Of a stretch of DNA of 44,447 bases, positions 15,374-22,408 are shown one piece after another (within the stretch, counting starts at the first letter, position 1; every line of letters starts with the position of its first letter). The translations under genes were made by a program, and so were the position numbers. The notes under the pieces are model-generated. The model searched no databases. It saw nothing but the letters and a program-made list of their open reading frames with translations, and was not told where the DNA came from. This stretch comes from a virus: IMG/VR virus record IMGVR_UViG_3300043256_000246, positions 1 to 44,447 of that record. One strand, written 5' to 3'.

Positions 15374-15814
15374 TCATCGTGATTCAACCTTGCCGGTTTC
15401 CAGGTCAAGCCAGGCTTCTTCGCCGTTAGCCCATTCCTCTGACATCCCTACATGGAAGCTCAGGTCCGTCGACAGGTATGTATCGGTGATCGACTTAAAG
15501 GTCTTGGTGACTACCTTGTCCTCCCACGAAAACTTCGTTGAGTGAAGTCCGCGAGTAGCATGTTCGACCTCTGAGTAGTGATTCTCACAGTCAATCGCTC
15601 GGGCGATCATGGGCTCAAGCGCCCCAACCTCGTGGAGTCTTTGGAACATGTCGGGAAGGCTACCCAACTCATAATCCCGCCGGCCCCAGACCGGATCGAT
15701 CAGGTGCCCGTTGTTCTCGTGTACATCAGCCCAAATCCGTTTGAGTGCGGCCTGTACAGGAACACCAAAATCGTTGTCGCCAAACCCTACTCGCAGGTAT
15801 CGACGGCCACTCAT
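15374..15814 (-). CDS. Hypothetical protein downstream of integrase
   Basis: The 146-residue product starts at 15814, where ATG overlaps the integrase stop (ATGA). It begins MSGRRYLRVGFGDNDFGVPV and contains HLIDPVWGRRDYELGSLPDM and a C-terminal acidic segment. No domain is recognised. Co-translation with the integrase and its position beside attP suggest a role linked to recombination or to prophage maintenance, but there is no motif to support a specific one. Confidence 0.6.
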   Translation of the reverse strand: MSGRRYLRVGFGDNDFGVPVQAALKRIWADVHENNGHLIDPVWGRRDYELGSLPDMFQRLHEVGALEPMIARAIDCENHYSEVEHATRGLHSTKFSWEDKVVTKTFKSITDTYLSTDLSFHVGMSEEWANGEEAWLDLETGKVESR

Positions 15815-16887
15815 CCCGTCTTCCTCCCCCGTCGCAGCATGTCGCTGATCCCCTTCGCCGCCTTCCGCGAGATGAGGCGCCTCGAGTACCGGTGAGACAT
15901 CTTCGGGTTGGTGTGGCGCAGGTGCACCGTGAGGTCTCGATCGCTCACGCCGGCGTCGCCCGCGAGCTGGGCGCCGAAGTGTCGAAGATCGTACATGCGG
16001 AAGTCCTTGAGCTTCGCCTTGTCCCGGGCCTTGTTGAAATAGACCCTTAACCAGCGGTCCTGGAGCTGGGAGGGCACGCCGGCGTCGATCCACGGCCACT
16101 CCTCCTCCTCCACGCCCACCCACTGGTCACGGACCACGTTCTTCGTGCCCCTGACATGCACCATGAAGTTGACGGGGTCGAGATCCTCTCGCGTGAGACT
16201 CAGGTACTCGGCCGGCCCCGTGAGGAGCAGCACCATCGTCACGAATGAAGCCTTGCACCGTTCATCGGCCCCGTCGATGAACTTCCAGAACCCCTTTGCG
16301 TCGAGTGTCGGCACACGCCCCTCTGGCTCCCTACGTGTCTTGTAGAGGCCCATGACCTCGAGCCGGAAGGAGTGGTGGACGTGCCCCAGATAGTGGGTCA
16401 GGAAGGCAGAGAGCGTTGCCCGGGTGCGGTTCCAGTCGGTGTCCGAGGCTCCCCAGTACCGGTGGAGCTTCTTGTAGTCGATCCGGGCCAGCTCCCCCAC
16501 AGGGGATGCCGAGGTGATCTTGGCGTGTTTCTGGAACCGCTCCCAGCCCACCTTGTACCGCCGCCGGCTCTGCGGCGCTGCGGCCGAGTTCGGGAGCCAC
16601 GCATCGATTGCGGCCTCCAGTGGCTTGTGGAGCTTCAGTCGATCCGCGACCCGCAGCACGCGGTCATGGCGGTCGGCGTCGACTAGATCCTGAATCGTGA
16701 GTTGTCCGGCTTTGAGGAGCCGCAGCGTCTCCAGGGAGCCCTGCTCGATCAGCTTCGTGAGGATGCCGTCCCGCCTGTGGTATTCTCTCAAACTCGCCGT
16801 GCCGGCGCTGCACCGGATCCTGCCCACACCCTTCACAACCCTGTCGAATTGGAAGTTCCTCGAGCCTCGCATCCGTTGTGGTGTCAT
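15811..16887 (-). CDS. int: Tyrosine-recombinase integrase, with box I arginine apparently missing
   Basis: The 358-residue protein starts at 16887 with an ATGA overlap. Residues 85-170 look like a SAM-like core-binding domain, and 195-358 is the catalytic domain. Box II is present as YDLRH (299-303, Arg302), the third motif is LRH (His325), and Tyr334 in HRYSR is the probable nucleophile. Box I, normally TGxRxxE, reads TGPAEYLSL at 223-231: two residues including the catalytic arginine are absent. The usual His of HxLR is Tyr. So it is clearly an integrase by sequence, but activity is uncertain. It would recombine attP (15241-15285) with a host tRNA gene. Confidence 0.85.
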   Translation of the reverse strand: MTPQRMRGSRNFQFDRVVKGVGRIRCSAGTASLREYHRRDGILTKLIEQGSLETLRLLKAGQLTIQDLVDADRHDRVLRVADRLKLHKPLEAAIDAWLPNSAAAPQSRRRYKVGWERFQKHAKITSASPVGELARIDYKKLHRYWGASDTDWNRTRATLSAFLTHYLGHVHHSFRLEVMGLYKTRREPEGRVPTLDAKGFWKFIDGADERCKASFVTMVLLLTGPAEYLSLTREDLDPVNFMVHVRGTKNVVRDQWVGVEEEEWPWIDAGVPSQLQDRWLRVYFNKARDKAKLKDFRMYDLRHFGAQLAGDAGVSDRDLTVHLRHTNPKMSHRYSRRLISRKAAKGISDMLRRGRKTG

Positions 16888-17093
16888 GTCGCCACCTGTC
16901 TTTCGAGCCATGCGCGGGCGGGATACTCCGCCCACACGACTGTCCGGTGTCCGAGTTTGGTACGACCCGCCTTGAGGTTGGCCTTCACCCACGCCGGGGT
17001 CACCTTCCCGTTGAAGATTTCCGTTGCTACCTCCCCCGCGTCAAGTAGCCGGCCGACATTCGGAGGGGGTTGGGGAATCTGAAGCTGTACCAT
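16884..17093 (-). CDS. Excisionase-like small DNA-binding protein
   Basis: The 69-residue product begins MVQLQIPQPPPNVGRLLDAG and contains VTPAWVKANLKAGRTKLGHR followed by TVVWAEYPARAWLERQ. This is the pattern of MerR-like winged helices used by excisionases and AlpA-type proteins. It lies directly upstream of the integrase (ATGA) and its start overlaps the previous stop (TAATG). Xis function, directing the integrase towards excision, is inferred from size, fold pattern and position. Confidence 0.6.
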   Translation of the reverse strand: MVQLQIPQPPPNVGRLLDAGEVATEIFNGKVTPAWVKANLKAGRTKLGHRTVVWAEYPARAWLERQVAT

Positions 17094-17392
17094 TAGCACT
17101 CCACCAGCGGCCCGCACTCACGACGCAGGGCCCGGATCATGGAGTCACGGCGGTACAGGTACAGGTATGAGGTCTGCAGCGCGACCGCGGCGACGATCGA
17201 ATCGTTGTGCTGAAGCATCATGATCCCGAGCATTGAGTCCGCAATCGAACGCCGCTCGGCCCGCTCCACCAGGGCGCCAACCTCCTGGTTCCAACCCCCG
17301 TAGTGATCCATCACCAGGACCGTGAGAGCGATTACCGTGGCGGTGTAGGCCCACATGAGGCCCCAAGCGGTGACGCGGAAGCGCTCAGCCAT
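17093..17392 (-). CDS. Small membrane protein
   Basis: The 99-residue protein has one clear transmembrane segment at about 9-28 (AWGLMWAYTATVIALTVLVM), then a soluble part with a helix (GALVERAERRSIADSMLGIM) and a basic C-terminus (YRRDSMIRALRREC). Not recognised. It is the only membrane protein close to the Xis/integrase pair, to which it is coupled. Confidence 0.65.
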   Translation of the reverse strand: MAERFRVTAWGLMWAYTATVIALTVLVMDHYGGWNQEVGALVERAERRSIADSMLGIMMLQHNDSIVAAVALQTSYLYLYRRDSMIRALRRECGPLVEC

Positions 17393-17600
17393 TAGTCTCC
17401 GTGGGTACGCTCATACCCGTAGTGGGTGCGGCCCGCGTTTTAACCGCAAAGTGTTCTATGGTTGTTTGAGATGGGTGACCGATGTAGCGATCCCACAAAT
17501 ATTCTACGTTGACGTGAATCATCTGTAATGACGATGACCCATCCAACGCTCGCATCGCCACGGTCAGTGCCTTCACGTCAGGATCTAGCGGCTTAGCCAT
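17385..17600 (-). CDS. Small hypothetical protein, 71 residues
   Basis: The product MAKPLDPDVKALTVAMRALD is predicted helical in its first half and ends with a Thr/Pro-rich tail. It overlaps both neighbours by 8 nt. No family or motif is recognised. Confidence 0.55.
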   Translation of the reverse strand: MAKPLDPDVKALTVAMRALDGSSSLQMIHVNVEYLWDRYIGHPSQTTIEHFAVKTRAAPTTGMSVPTETNG

Positions 17601-17766
17601 CGGTCCCTCCCTTGAGGCGGTCCCGCAACACTTCGTGGCTGTTGATGACTTGGATGAGTCGCCGGTCGGCCCAGGCGCCAGCCCAATTATGGTTCTTGCG
17701 CTCCATTGCCATGAACTTCCAGTGAGCCAATATCCCGGGCGAAAGAATCGTCGTCGGCTTGTTCAC
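17593..17766 (-). CDS. Small hypothetical protein, 57 residues
   Basis: A GTG start at 17766 overlaps the previous stop (GTGA). The product begins MNKPTTILSPGILAHWKFMA and ends LRDRLKGGTDG. The C-terminal RDRLKG and its DNA (20 bp at 17608-17627) are repeated in the upstream gene. The protein is rich in Trp and His. It is too short for most gene callers. Function unknown. Confidence 0.5.
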   Translation of the reverse strand: MNKPTTILSPGILAHWKFMAMERKNHNWAGAWADRRLIQVINSHEVLRDRLKGGTDG

Positions 17767-18167
17767 TTCTCGTCTCCCTTGAGGCGGTCCCGCACCTCAC
17801 GGTTGAGTGCGTCACGTTCACACGCTGGGCAAGTATTCTTCATACAGTCGAAGCCCTGGACACCGCAACGATGTTCTACCTTCGGTCCTCCTGGCGCGTC
17901 CTCGTTGTCAGGCCGAGGGTGGGCGTCAATACGATCCGCCATCTCGCACAGCGCGGCGGACAGATGCAATCGTTTGGTGTGACCGGCTGCATGAGTCGCC
18001 ATGAAATTGAGATCCCCGGCGGCTAGGCGCAGCAATGCGGCGTCCTTACTCGGCGCGGCGTCTGAGGGTGGGGGCGCTCCAACAAGACGCACAGTGCCGC
18101 GTGGAACTACGGGAGAAACGTGGTCGAACTCATCTTCTGGGGGCGCAGCGTCGGGACGTTCAGTCAT
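17763..18167 (-). CDS. Hypothetical protein with C-terminal cysteine motif
   Basis: The 134-residue product has a Pro/Asp-rich, probably disordered first third, a helical middle (ALLRLAAGDLNFMATHAAGH), and CGVQGFDCMKNTCPACERD, a possible zinc site. It ends in RDRLKGDEK, shared with the downstream 57-residue product. It starts at 18167, coupled to the upstream stop. No family is recognised. Confidence 0.55.
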   Translation of the reverse strand: MTERPDAAPPEDEFDHVSPVVPRGTVRLVGAPPPSDAAPSKDAALLRLAAGDLNFMATHAAGHTKRLHLSAALCEMADRIDAHPRPDNEDAPGGPKVEHRCGVQGFDCMKNTCPACERDALNREVRDRLKGDEK

Positions 18168-18397
18168 CGGTCTTTCTTCCGTTCGCGACGTTTTCGTAAC
18201 TCATTTGCCATCACCTCAATCTCGCGGTAAGAGAATCCGCCTCGTTCTGCGATGCGCTCTAGCGACTGGTCGCCGTGTCCAAGCGCCGCGTAGAGATGCG
18301 TCCAAATCGCTTCCGCTACAGGCCACGGCAATGGCGGTGCGTGGTAACCGTCGCGTGATAGGGTGTCGTCCAACATCGGGCAGAGTCGGTCGCTCAT
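18164..18397 (-). CDS. Small helical hypothetical protein
   Basis: The ATG at 18397 overlaps the previous stop; upstream in-frame sequence is Gly/Arg-rich shadow. The 77-residue product (MSDRLCPMLDDTLSRDGYHA) carries a possible helix-turn-helix at QSLERIAERGGFSYREIEVM and a very basic C-terminus (LRKRRERKKDR). It may bind DNA. Confidence 0.55.
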   Translation of the reverse strand: MSDRLCPMLDDTLSRDGYHAPPLPWPVAEAIWTHLYAALGHGDQSLERIAERGGFSYREIEVMANELRKRRERKKDR

Positions 18398-18861
18398 CGC
18401 CCCTCCTTCCGGGCCGTAAGGGCGGCGCGGAGTGCCTTCCGCGCTTTCGCTATCCGTACACCATTGTTGCAGTCTGGGCAGCGCCCAAAGGCCCGCGCCG
18501 CATCCTCGAACTCTTCCAGCACGGCCAAGTTCTCCTCTATTACCTCTAGGGGCGCGTCCCCCACACGAACCGTCTTGTGCGCTGCCGTCCAATCAGTGGT
18601 CTCTGGGAGCGCGTCTGCGGTGACTGGAGGGCGAGCCTCATGATTGGTGCTAGCCCCTCCATGAGTGCTCGATTCGACGCCCCGCTCGACTGTCCGGGCG
18701 TCCAGAACTCCCCCTCCATCTGCGGTGGCGCTGTCGGCAAGGGCGGCCTGTCTTTTTGAAGCAAGAGCAGCGGACCACAGGGGCATCAAATCGGTACGGT
18801 TGAATCTCTCGCGTCTCGACTGCTGTAGTTTTTCTGCTTCCTCCCGCAGTTTGTCACTCAT
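18394..18861 (-). CDS. Hypothetical protein with CPDC motif
   Basis: The 155-residue product starts at 18861 (ATGA). It begins with a charged helix (MSDKLREEAEKLQQSRRERF), has a low-complexity Ala/Thr/Gly middle, and ends with EEFEDAARAFGRCPDCNNGV and a basic helix. The single Cys pair suggests half a zinc knuckle or a redox pair. Unknown function. Confidence 0.55.
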   Translation of the reverse strand: MSDKLREEAEKLQQSRRERFNRTDLMPLWSAALASKRQAALADSATADGGGVLDARTVERGVESSTHGGASTNHEARPPVTADALPETTDWTAAHKTVRVGDAPLEVIEENLAVLEEFEDAARAFGRCPDCNNGVRIAKARKALRAALTARKEGR

Positions 18862-19091
18862 GATCCAGTACCTTTCTCCATCATCGCCGCTACTCCAGCG
18901 GTGACGCACTGGTCAAACACTTCTGGAGCGGGTTTCACAACCAACACGTCTGCCATTTCCCGTGCCGCCGCCCGTAAGGCCTTCTCGACGTGGGGTGCTA
19001 GAAAGAAAGCGTCGTCGTCGTAACCGTCAGAATCGTCAGCCCGTTGGGTTAGCAGCCCCTCCAACGCTTCTTCTACTTTTCTCTCAGTCAT
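18858..19091 (-). CDS. Small acidic hypothetical protein
   Basis: The 77-residue product (MTERKVEEALEGLLTQRADD) is acidic and helical, with an Asp-rich DDSDGYDDDAFF segment that could mimic nucleic acid or bind metal. It is coupled on both sides by ATGA overlaps. No family is recognised. Confidence 0.55.
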   Translation of the reverse strand: MTERKVEEALEGLLTQRADDSDGYDDDAFFLAPHVEKALRAAAREMADVLVVKPAPEVFDQCVTAGVAAMMEKGTGS

Positions 19092-19168
19092 GCCGCCTCC
19101 GGTTCGGTTGGGGAGTAGCGCGCGTCACCGTGGGGCGATGCCTCAAGTCCGTGGTCGAATCCGCTCAT
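19088..19168 (-). CDS. Micro-ORF, 26 residues, coupled at both ends
   Basis: The ATG (19166-19168) overlaps the stop of the upstream gene and the stop (19088-19090) overlaps the start of the next, both as ATGA. The peptide begins MSGFDHGLEASPHGDARYSP. It fills the only gap in this part of the operon exactly. It may be a real peptide or a device that carries ribosomes across. Confidence 0.45.
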   Translation of the reverse strand: MSGFDHGLEASPHGDARYSPTEPEAA

Positions 19169-19431
19169 GATTTATTGAACCGCATCACGAGTACCCTTGC
19201 GGCCGGCAGGCTTTTATCCATGTCGTGCAAGAGACAGCCCTCACGGTTTAGGTCGCTCACAATGGTCGTCTCTTGTTGATCAAGCTTTTGCAGGATCTCC
19301 CTTCCAAGTGTCTCACACAGTTCCTTGCTGGGTCGGATCGCGGCGAACCCGTTGATCCACATGTGGTTCTCTTTGGCGGATCTGAGCACATCCCTTTCGT
19401 ATGCGGCCTTCGCTTCGGCTGTGATGCTCAT
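19165..19431 (-). CDS. Small helical hypothetical protein
   Basis: The 88-residue product begins MSITAEAKAAYERDVLRSAK and is helical, with C-terminal LNREGCLLHDMDKSLPAARV. It starts at 19431 with an ATGA overlap; longer upstream frames are shadows. No motif is recognised. Confidence 0.55.
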   Translation of the reverse strand: MSITAEAKAAYERDVLRSAKENHMWINGFAAIRPSKELCETLGREILQKLDQQETTIVSDLNREGCLLHDMDKSLPAARVLVMRFNKS

Positions 19432-19610
19432 CGCTTCCTCCGATTCCGCCGCTGGCTCTGCTGCCGTTGTTTGCGGTTCACTTTCTTCTTGCTGTTCGCT
19501 TTCTTGCTCAACGCTCGGTGATAGAATTCCTCGCCCTTGTGGTTCAAGAGAATGTCGCCCGTCGCCATCAAGGCCGCGATCGCAAACGCTGCGCGGGCTC
19601 GTGAACTCAT
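19428..19610 (-). CDS. Small basic protein
   Basis: The 60-residue product (MSSRARAAFAIAALMATGDI) has a hydrophobic N-terminal helix and an extremely basic tail (KKANSKKKVNRKQRQQSQRR). It may bind nucleic acid or membrane. It is coupled to the holin-like gene by an ATGA overlap. Confidence 0.5.
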   Translation of the reverse strand: MSSRARAAFAIAALMATGDILLNHKGEEFYHRALSKKANSKKKVNRKQRQQSQRRNRRKR

Positions 19611-20113
19611 CCGACAATCGCTTTCAGCAACGGCGACATGGATCCGTTCCCCCCGTTCCGCGTCTTGGCGATCTTCTCCGCGCTCCGGCCAACAGCCCAG
19701 ACCCCGGTGACGGTGGTCCAGCCCGCGATCAGCGCGCCTGGGATGATCGTGCCCTCGGGCATCGGGTGACCGCGGAGCACCAGCCACGCACGAATACCGA
19801 ACTCAAGGAAAAACATGAGAAGCCCACTGTAGACCACACTCGGCCGAGCCCGCTTCGTATACGTATCCCCCTGGCTCATCTCCGCTTCGATGATCCGAGC
19901 GCGGCTTTCCAATTCAGACTGCAATGTCTCAGCCATCGCGTTGTCACGAGCGGCGTCACGTTCGAGAACGGCCTGGGCAATCGCTGGCTCGAGGTCCGTC
20001 ACCGAGACCTGACCACTGTCGCCGCCGCCGATGGCGTCGATCACCTTCTTTGCCAGCGCGGCCGGTGGAAAGACGTTGCCGACGACGCCAAGTAGTTTCT
20101 TGAAAATGCTCAT
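19607..20113 (-). CDS. Holin-like membrane protein (3TM/GTA-holin type)
   Basis: The 168-residue protein has an amphipathic N-terminus (MSIFKKLLGVVGNVFPPAAL), a coiled segment (VLERDAARDNAMAETLQSEL), then two clear membrane segments at about 91-113 and 121-143. The segment EAEMSQGDTYTKRARPSVVY just before the membrane part is characteristic of the three-TM holin family known from gene-transfer agents. It lies in the early operon, not in the lysis cluster at 30330-31380, so its role may be different from classical lysis. Confidence 0.65.
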   Translation of the reverse strand: MSIFKKLLGVVGNVFPPAALAKKVIDAIGGGDSGQVSVTDLEPAIAQAVLERDAARDNAMAETLQSELESRARIIEAEMSQGDTYTKRARPSVVYSGLLMFFLEFGIRAWLVLRGHPMPEGTIIPGALIAGWTTVTGVWAVGRSAEKIAKTRNGGNGSMSPLLKAIVG

Positions 20114-20175
20114 GGTGTTGCCTCCACAATCCGTAAGGCTTGTTCAAGTGTGAGATATTTCGGGAGCCGGATCAT
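20110..20175 (-). CDS. Micro-ORF, 21 residues, coupled at both ends
   Basis: The ATG at 20173-20175 overlaps the stop of the helicase-loader-like gene and the TGA at 20110-20112 overlaps the holin-like start. The peptide begins MIRLPKYLTLEQALRIVEA and would be an amphipathic helix. GTGGAGG in its last codons serves as Shine-Dalgarno for the next gene. Confidence 0.5.
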   Translation of the reverse strand: MIRLPKYLTLEQALRIVEATP

Positions 20176-20684
20176 GTGGTCCCAGCCGGCAAGAGTTTTG
20201 TAACAGAGACCGAACCCGTTGGGAGGAGGTGCTTCCGGGCATCCACCGGTCCCGTGCGCGGTCCCGCGTAGCCCACCCCAGCCTCGTAGTGCACTTGATG
20301 CTCGTGGAAGACCTGCGGACGATGCGCCTGGTTGGCGTGGTCCGTCTCAAGTCTCGCACCACACACCGGACAGGGCTCGTTGATTATGTCGCCGCTGCTC
20401 TGCCACCGAGCGTATTGCGCCCCCAACGGCAAGGTGTTGGTCGCTCGGGGGTTCTGGTGCCGCTGCCCGTCTATCGTTGCCCGAAGCTTGGACGGGGTCG
20501 GCCAGAACCGCTGACCGTTGGCCAGGTAGTCCTCGACGGCGTGACGGAACTCGAAGGGCTCGGCGTCTTCCAAGGCCCGCCGGTACACTCTCGCGAGGCG
20601 GTCGAGGTCGTCCCTTCCGTTCGGTGGCCGGAACACCACAGCCAAGTCCCGGAGCCCAGTTAGTATGTCGCTTTCAGTGAGCAT
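20172..20684 (-). CDS. Helicase-loader-like replication protein
   Basis: The 170-residue protein has an N-terminal helical region (RVYRRALEDAEPFEFRHAVE) followed by NGQRFWPTPSKLRATIDG, the pattern of phage helicase loaders/inhibitors in which a FPPTPAELR-like segment recurs. A CPVCGARLETDHANQAHRPQ segment looks like a zinc or HNH-like site. It follows the replication initiator with an 11-nt overlap, as loader genes follow initiator genes in many phages. The assignment is tentative; no ATPase motif is visible. Confidence 0.5.
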   Translation of the reverse strand: MLTESDILTGLRDLAVVFRPPNGRDDLDRLARVYRRALEDAEPFEFRHAVEDYLANGQRFWPTPSKLRATIDGQRHQNPRATNTLPLGAQYARWQSSGDIINEPCPVCGARLETDHANQAHRPQVFHEHQVHYEAGVGYAGPRTGPVDARKHLLPTGSVSVTKLLPAGTT

Positions 20685-21414
20685 TGGAACTCTCCCGTGT
20701 CTTGGCGTCCGCCATTACTTTGTCCCATGCGTTCCCACTGGCCTCCCGGGACGTACTGATGCCCTCGGTGAGCTGCCGCATGGCGTCGGCCGTGTAGGTC
20801 CGGACGGATCTGGCGGTGGGACGTTGGTTGTTGGTTCGGAGGTCGCAGAGGGCGAGACTCAAACCCTCCGGGGTGGGCTTCGGTTTGATCTGCCGCTCGC
20901 CGACGAGGATCATTGTGCACTCACCGACCAAGGCTTCCGGTTGGGTGTTGGCGCTGATCAACCCGTCAAGGGCTTCCTGGCCTTCTGGGGTGAGTTGTTC
21001 GCGAAGTCTCGCGCGCGCGGTAGTTGTAGTAGTAGTCGTATCGTTACGTAACGTAGAGACACTTTGTCCGCGGACGGTCCGCGCCCGTTCCGCGGACTTT
21101 CTTGTCCGCTCGGCCTCGGCTAGCGCCACAAGTTTCCCTTGGCGTTCGCGCCAACCGTCTAGCACGCCGTCAGTTACGAACACTATACGGAACCCCCGTG
21201 CGTATTCACCAGGCACCCCACGCCACACCGCCCAATCCTCGATTAGGCTGTCTTCCACGTCCGACAGGTCTCCGGTTGGTGCGTGGTCCGCGACTCCACC
21301 CCAAGTCTTGACCACAAGCGCCAACGTATTGTCCACGGACAGTCCGAGGACGGCCGCCAACTTGTGGACCATGGGATCGCTGCCGACGTTCGTTTCTACG
21401 CGTATCCAAGTCAC
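20674..21414 (-). CDS. Replication initiator / replisome organiser
   Basis: The 246-residue protein begins MTWIRVETNVGSDPMVHKLA, like the winged-helix N-terminus of replisome organisers. Residues about 95-125 are basic, then a run of seven Thr, and the C-terminal half is helical. In lambda-type phages such proteins bind iterons within their own gene. Here three 11-bp TCCGCG-type repeats and an AT-richer block lie in the middle of the gene (21018-21109). The context (winged-helix gene upstream, loader-like gene downstream) fits replication. Specific function is inferred. Confidence 0.6.
   Translation of the reverse strand: MTWIRVETNVGSDPMVHKLAAVLGLSVDNTLALVVKTWGGVADHAPTGDLSDVEDSLIEDWAVWRGVPGEYARGFRIVFVTDGVLDGWRERQGKLVALAEAERTRKSAERARTVRGQSVSTLRNDTTTTTTTARARLREQLTPEGQEALDGLISANTQPEALVGECTMILVGERQIKPKPTPEGLSLALCDLRTNNQRPTARSVRTYTADAMRQLTEGISTSREASGNAWDKVMADAKTRESSNAH
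21018..21112. other. Candidate replication origin (iteron-like repeats and AT-richer block)
   Basis: TCCGCG-type units start at 21067, 21078 and 21089, exactly 11 bp apart, with a fourth TCCGC at 21105. Next to them is a stretch (about 21020-21063) poorer in GC than its surroundings that holds the 12-bp palindrome CGTTACGTAACG (21042-21053). It lies inside the replication initiator gene, as the lambda origin lies inside O. Confidence 0.4.
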
Positions 21415-21707
21415 ATCGCCTCATAAACGCTCGCCGGGCTGCCTTTGCCCGTGAGCCGTGTTTCGCCAGTCAACCGCACGAAGCCGCCCTCAACGAGCTT
21501 GCTCATTCGCCGTGCGGAGGTGGGGTGGTCAAAACCACAGCGGATATCGATTTGCCAATACGTCATTGGGCCGTGGGCACGTAGCGCGTCGAGGATCTGT
21601 CGCCGTTGCGAGGGCGCGCGGTGTTCCGCTTCCCGGCCGGCAACCTGTGAAGTCTCAGGGTCGGTGGTTCGCGCCAAGGGCGTGAAGAGATCGAGTTCCG
21701 GGTTCAC
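21411..21707 (-). CDS. Winged-helix DNA-binding protein
   Basis: The 98-residue product starts MNPELDLFTPLARTTDPETS. RRQILDALRAHGPMTYWQID and TSARRMSKLVEGGFVRLTGE form a winged helix of the type seen in many phage early regions. It is coupled to the initiator gene (ATGA). Possibly a regulator or replication accessory. Confidence 0.65.
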   Translation of the reverse strand: MNPELDLFTPLARTTDPETSQVAGREAEHRAPSQRRQILDALRAHGPMTYWQIDIRCGFDHPTSARRMSKLVEGGFVRLTGETRLTGKGSPASVYEAM

Positions 21708-22408
21708 GCGGCCATCTCCGGGAACACGCGGTGACGTTCGCCGTCAAGCGTGGCTTCGTCGCCGCCTCTTTTGTTGCTGCTCGGGCCACCCCATTGCTTA
21801 AAGAAGAACGGCACCCTACACTCGGCGCACCGATCACGGATGGCCCGCACCCACCACGCCTCCATACGTCGCCGCTTCGGTCCGCTCTCACCGCCAACGA
21901 TGACCCAATGGATACCGTCGAGGTTTAGATCAACGGGGCCGAGCAGGGGTTCGAGGCTGAGAAACCGCACCGTCGCTGGCGTCTCGCGCAACAGATCGGC
22001 GCGGAATGCAAACCGTTGGTTCTCGATGCTCACGCCCAACCAGACATTGGCATACGGCCAGTCGATCGGGAGGCGCGTCCGCATGTCTGCTAGTCGCTTC
22101 GTCAGAATTTGATAGGTGAGATGCCGCGTTTCGCGGATGATCTCGTATGCCGCAGGGCGCCAGGGGTCCGCCGCCGGGTGGAAGAAATCACTGAACGAGC
22201 AGGTAAACACCTTCTGCGGTTCCTTTAGCCGCAACGGCATCCCGAAAGTCCGGTCTTTGGTCCGATGGACGTTCCCGAAAAACTCTTGCCCGTACCGCTC
22301 AACGATGTCGGCAGCATAGCAGTGTGCACACCCAGGCGAGACACGATCGCACCCGACCCAAGGATTCCAAGTAGCGTCCGTCCACTCGATCGCCGAGCGC
22401 TCACCCAC
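21704..22408 (-). CDS. DUF5131 (phage Gp37/Gp68) family protein
   Basis: The 234-residue protein is taken from a GTG at 22408 with AAGGAG upstream; it begins MGERSAIEWTDATWNPWVGC. The segment GCDRVSPGCAHCYA holds three cysteines spaced like a radical-SAM iron-sulfur cluster site, and the C-terminal VIVGGESGPKRRRMEAWWVR and PFFFKQWGG are characteristic of this family, which is common in phages and mobile elements. The biochemical role is not established to my knowledge. It overlaps the HNH-like gene by 8 nt. Confidence 0.8.
   Translation of the reverse strand: MGERSAIEWTDATWNPWVGCDRVSPGCAHCYAADIVERYGQEFFGNVHRTKDRTFGMPLRLKEPQKVFTCSFSDFFHPAADPWRPAAYEIIRETRHLTYQILTKRLADMRTRLPIDWPYANVWLGVSIENQRFAFRADLLRETPATVRFLSLEPLLGPVDLNLDGIHWVIVGGESGPKRRRMEAWWVRAIRDRCAECRVPFFFKQWGGPSSNKRGGDEATLDGERHRVFPEMAA

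Noticed and set aside
15087-15377. Minus-strand ORF of 96 residues across attP containing GGGTRTPDTRIMIPG
   Set aside because: It is the well-known false translation of a tRNA 3' end on the opposite strand; it covers both arm repeats and has no gene-like composition.
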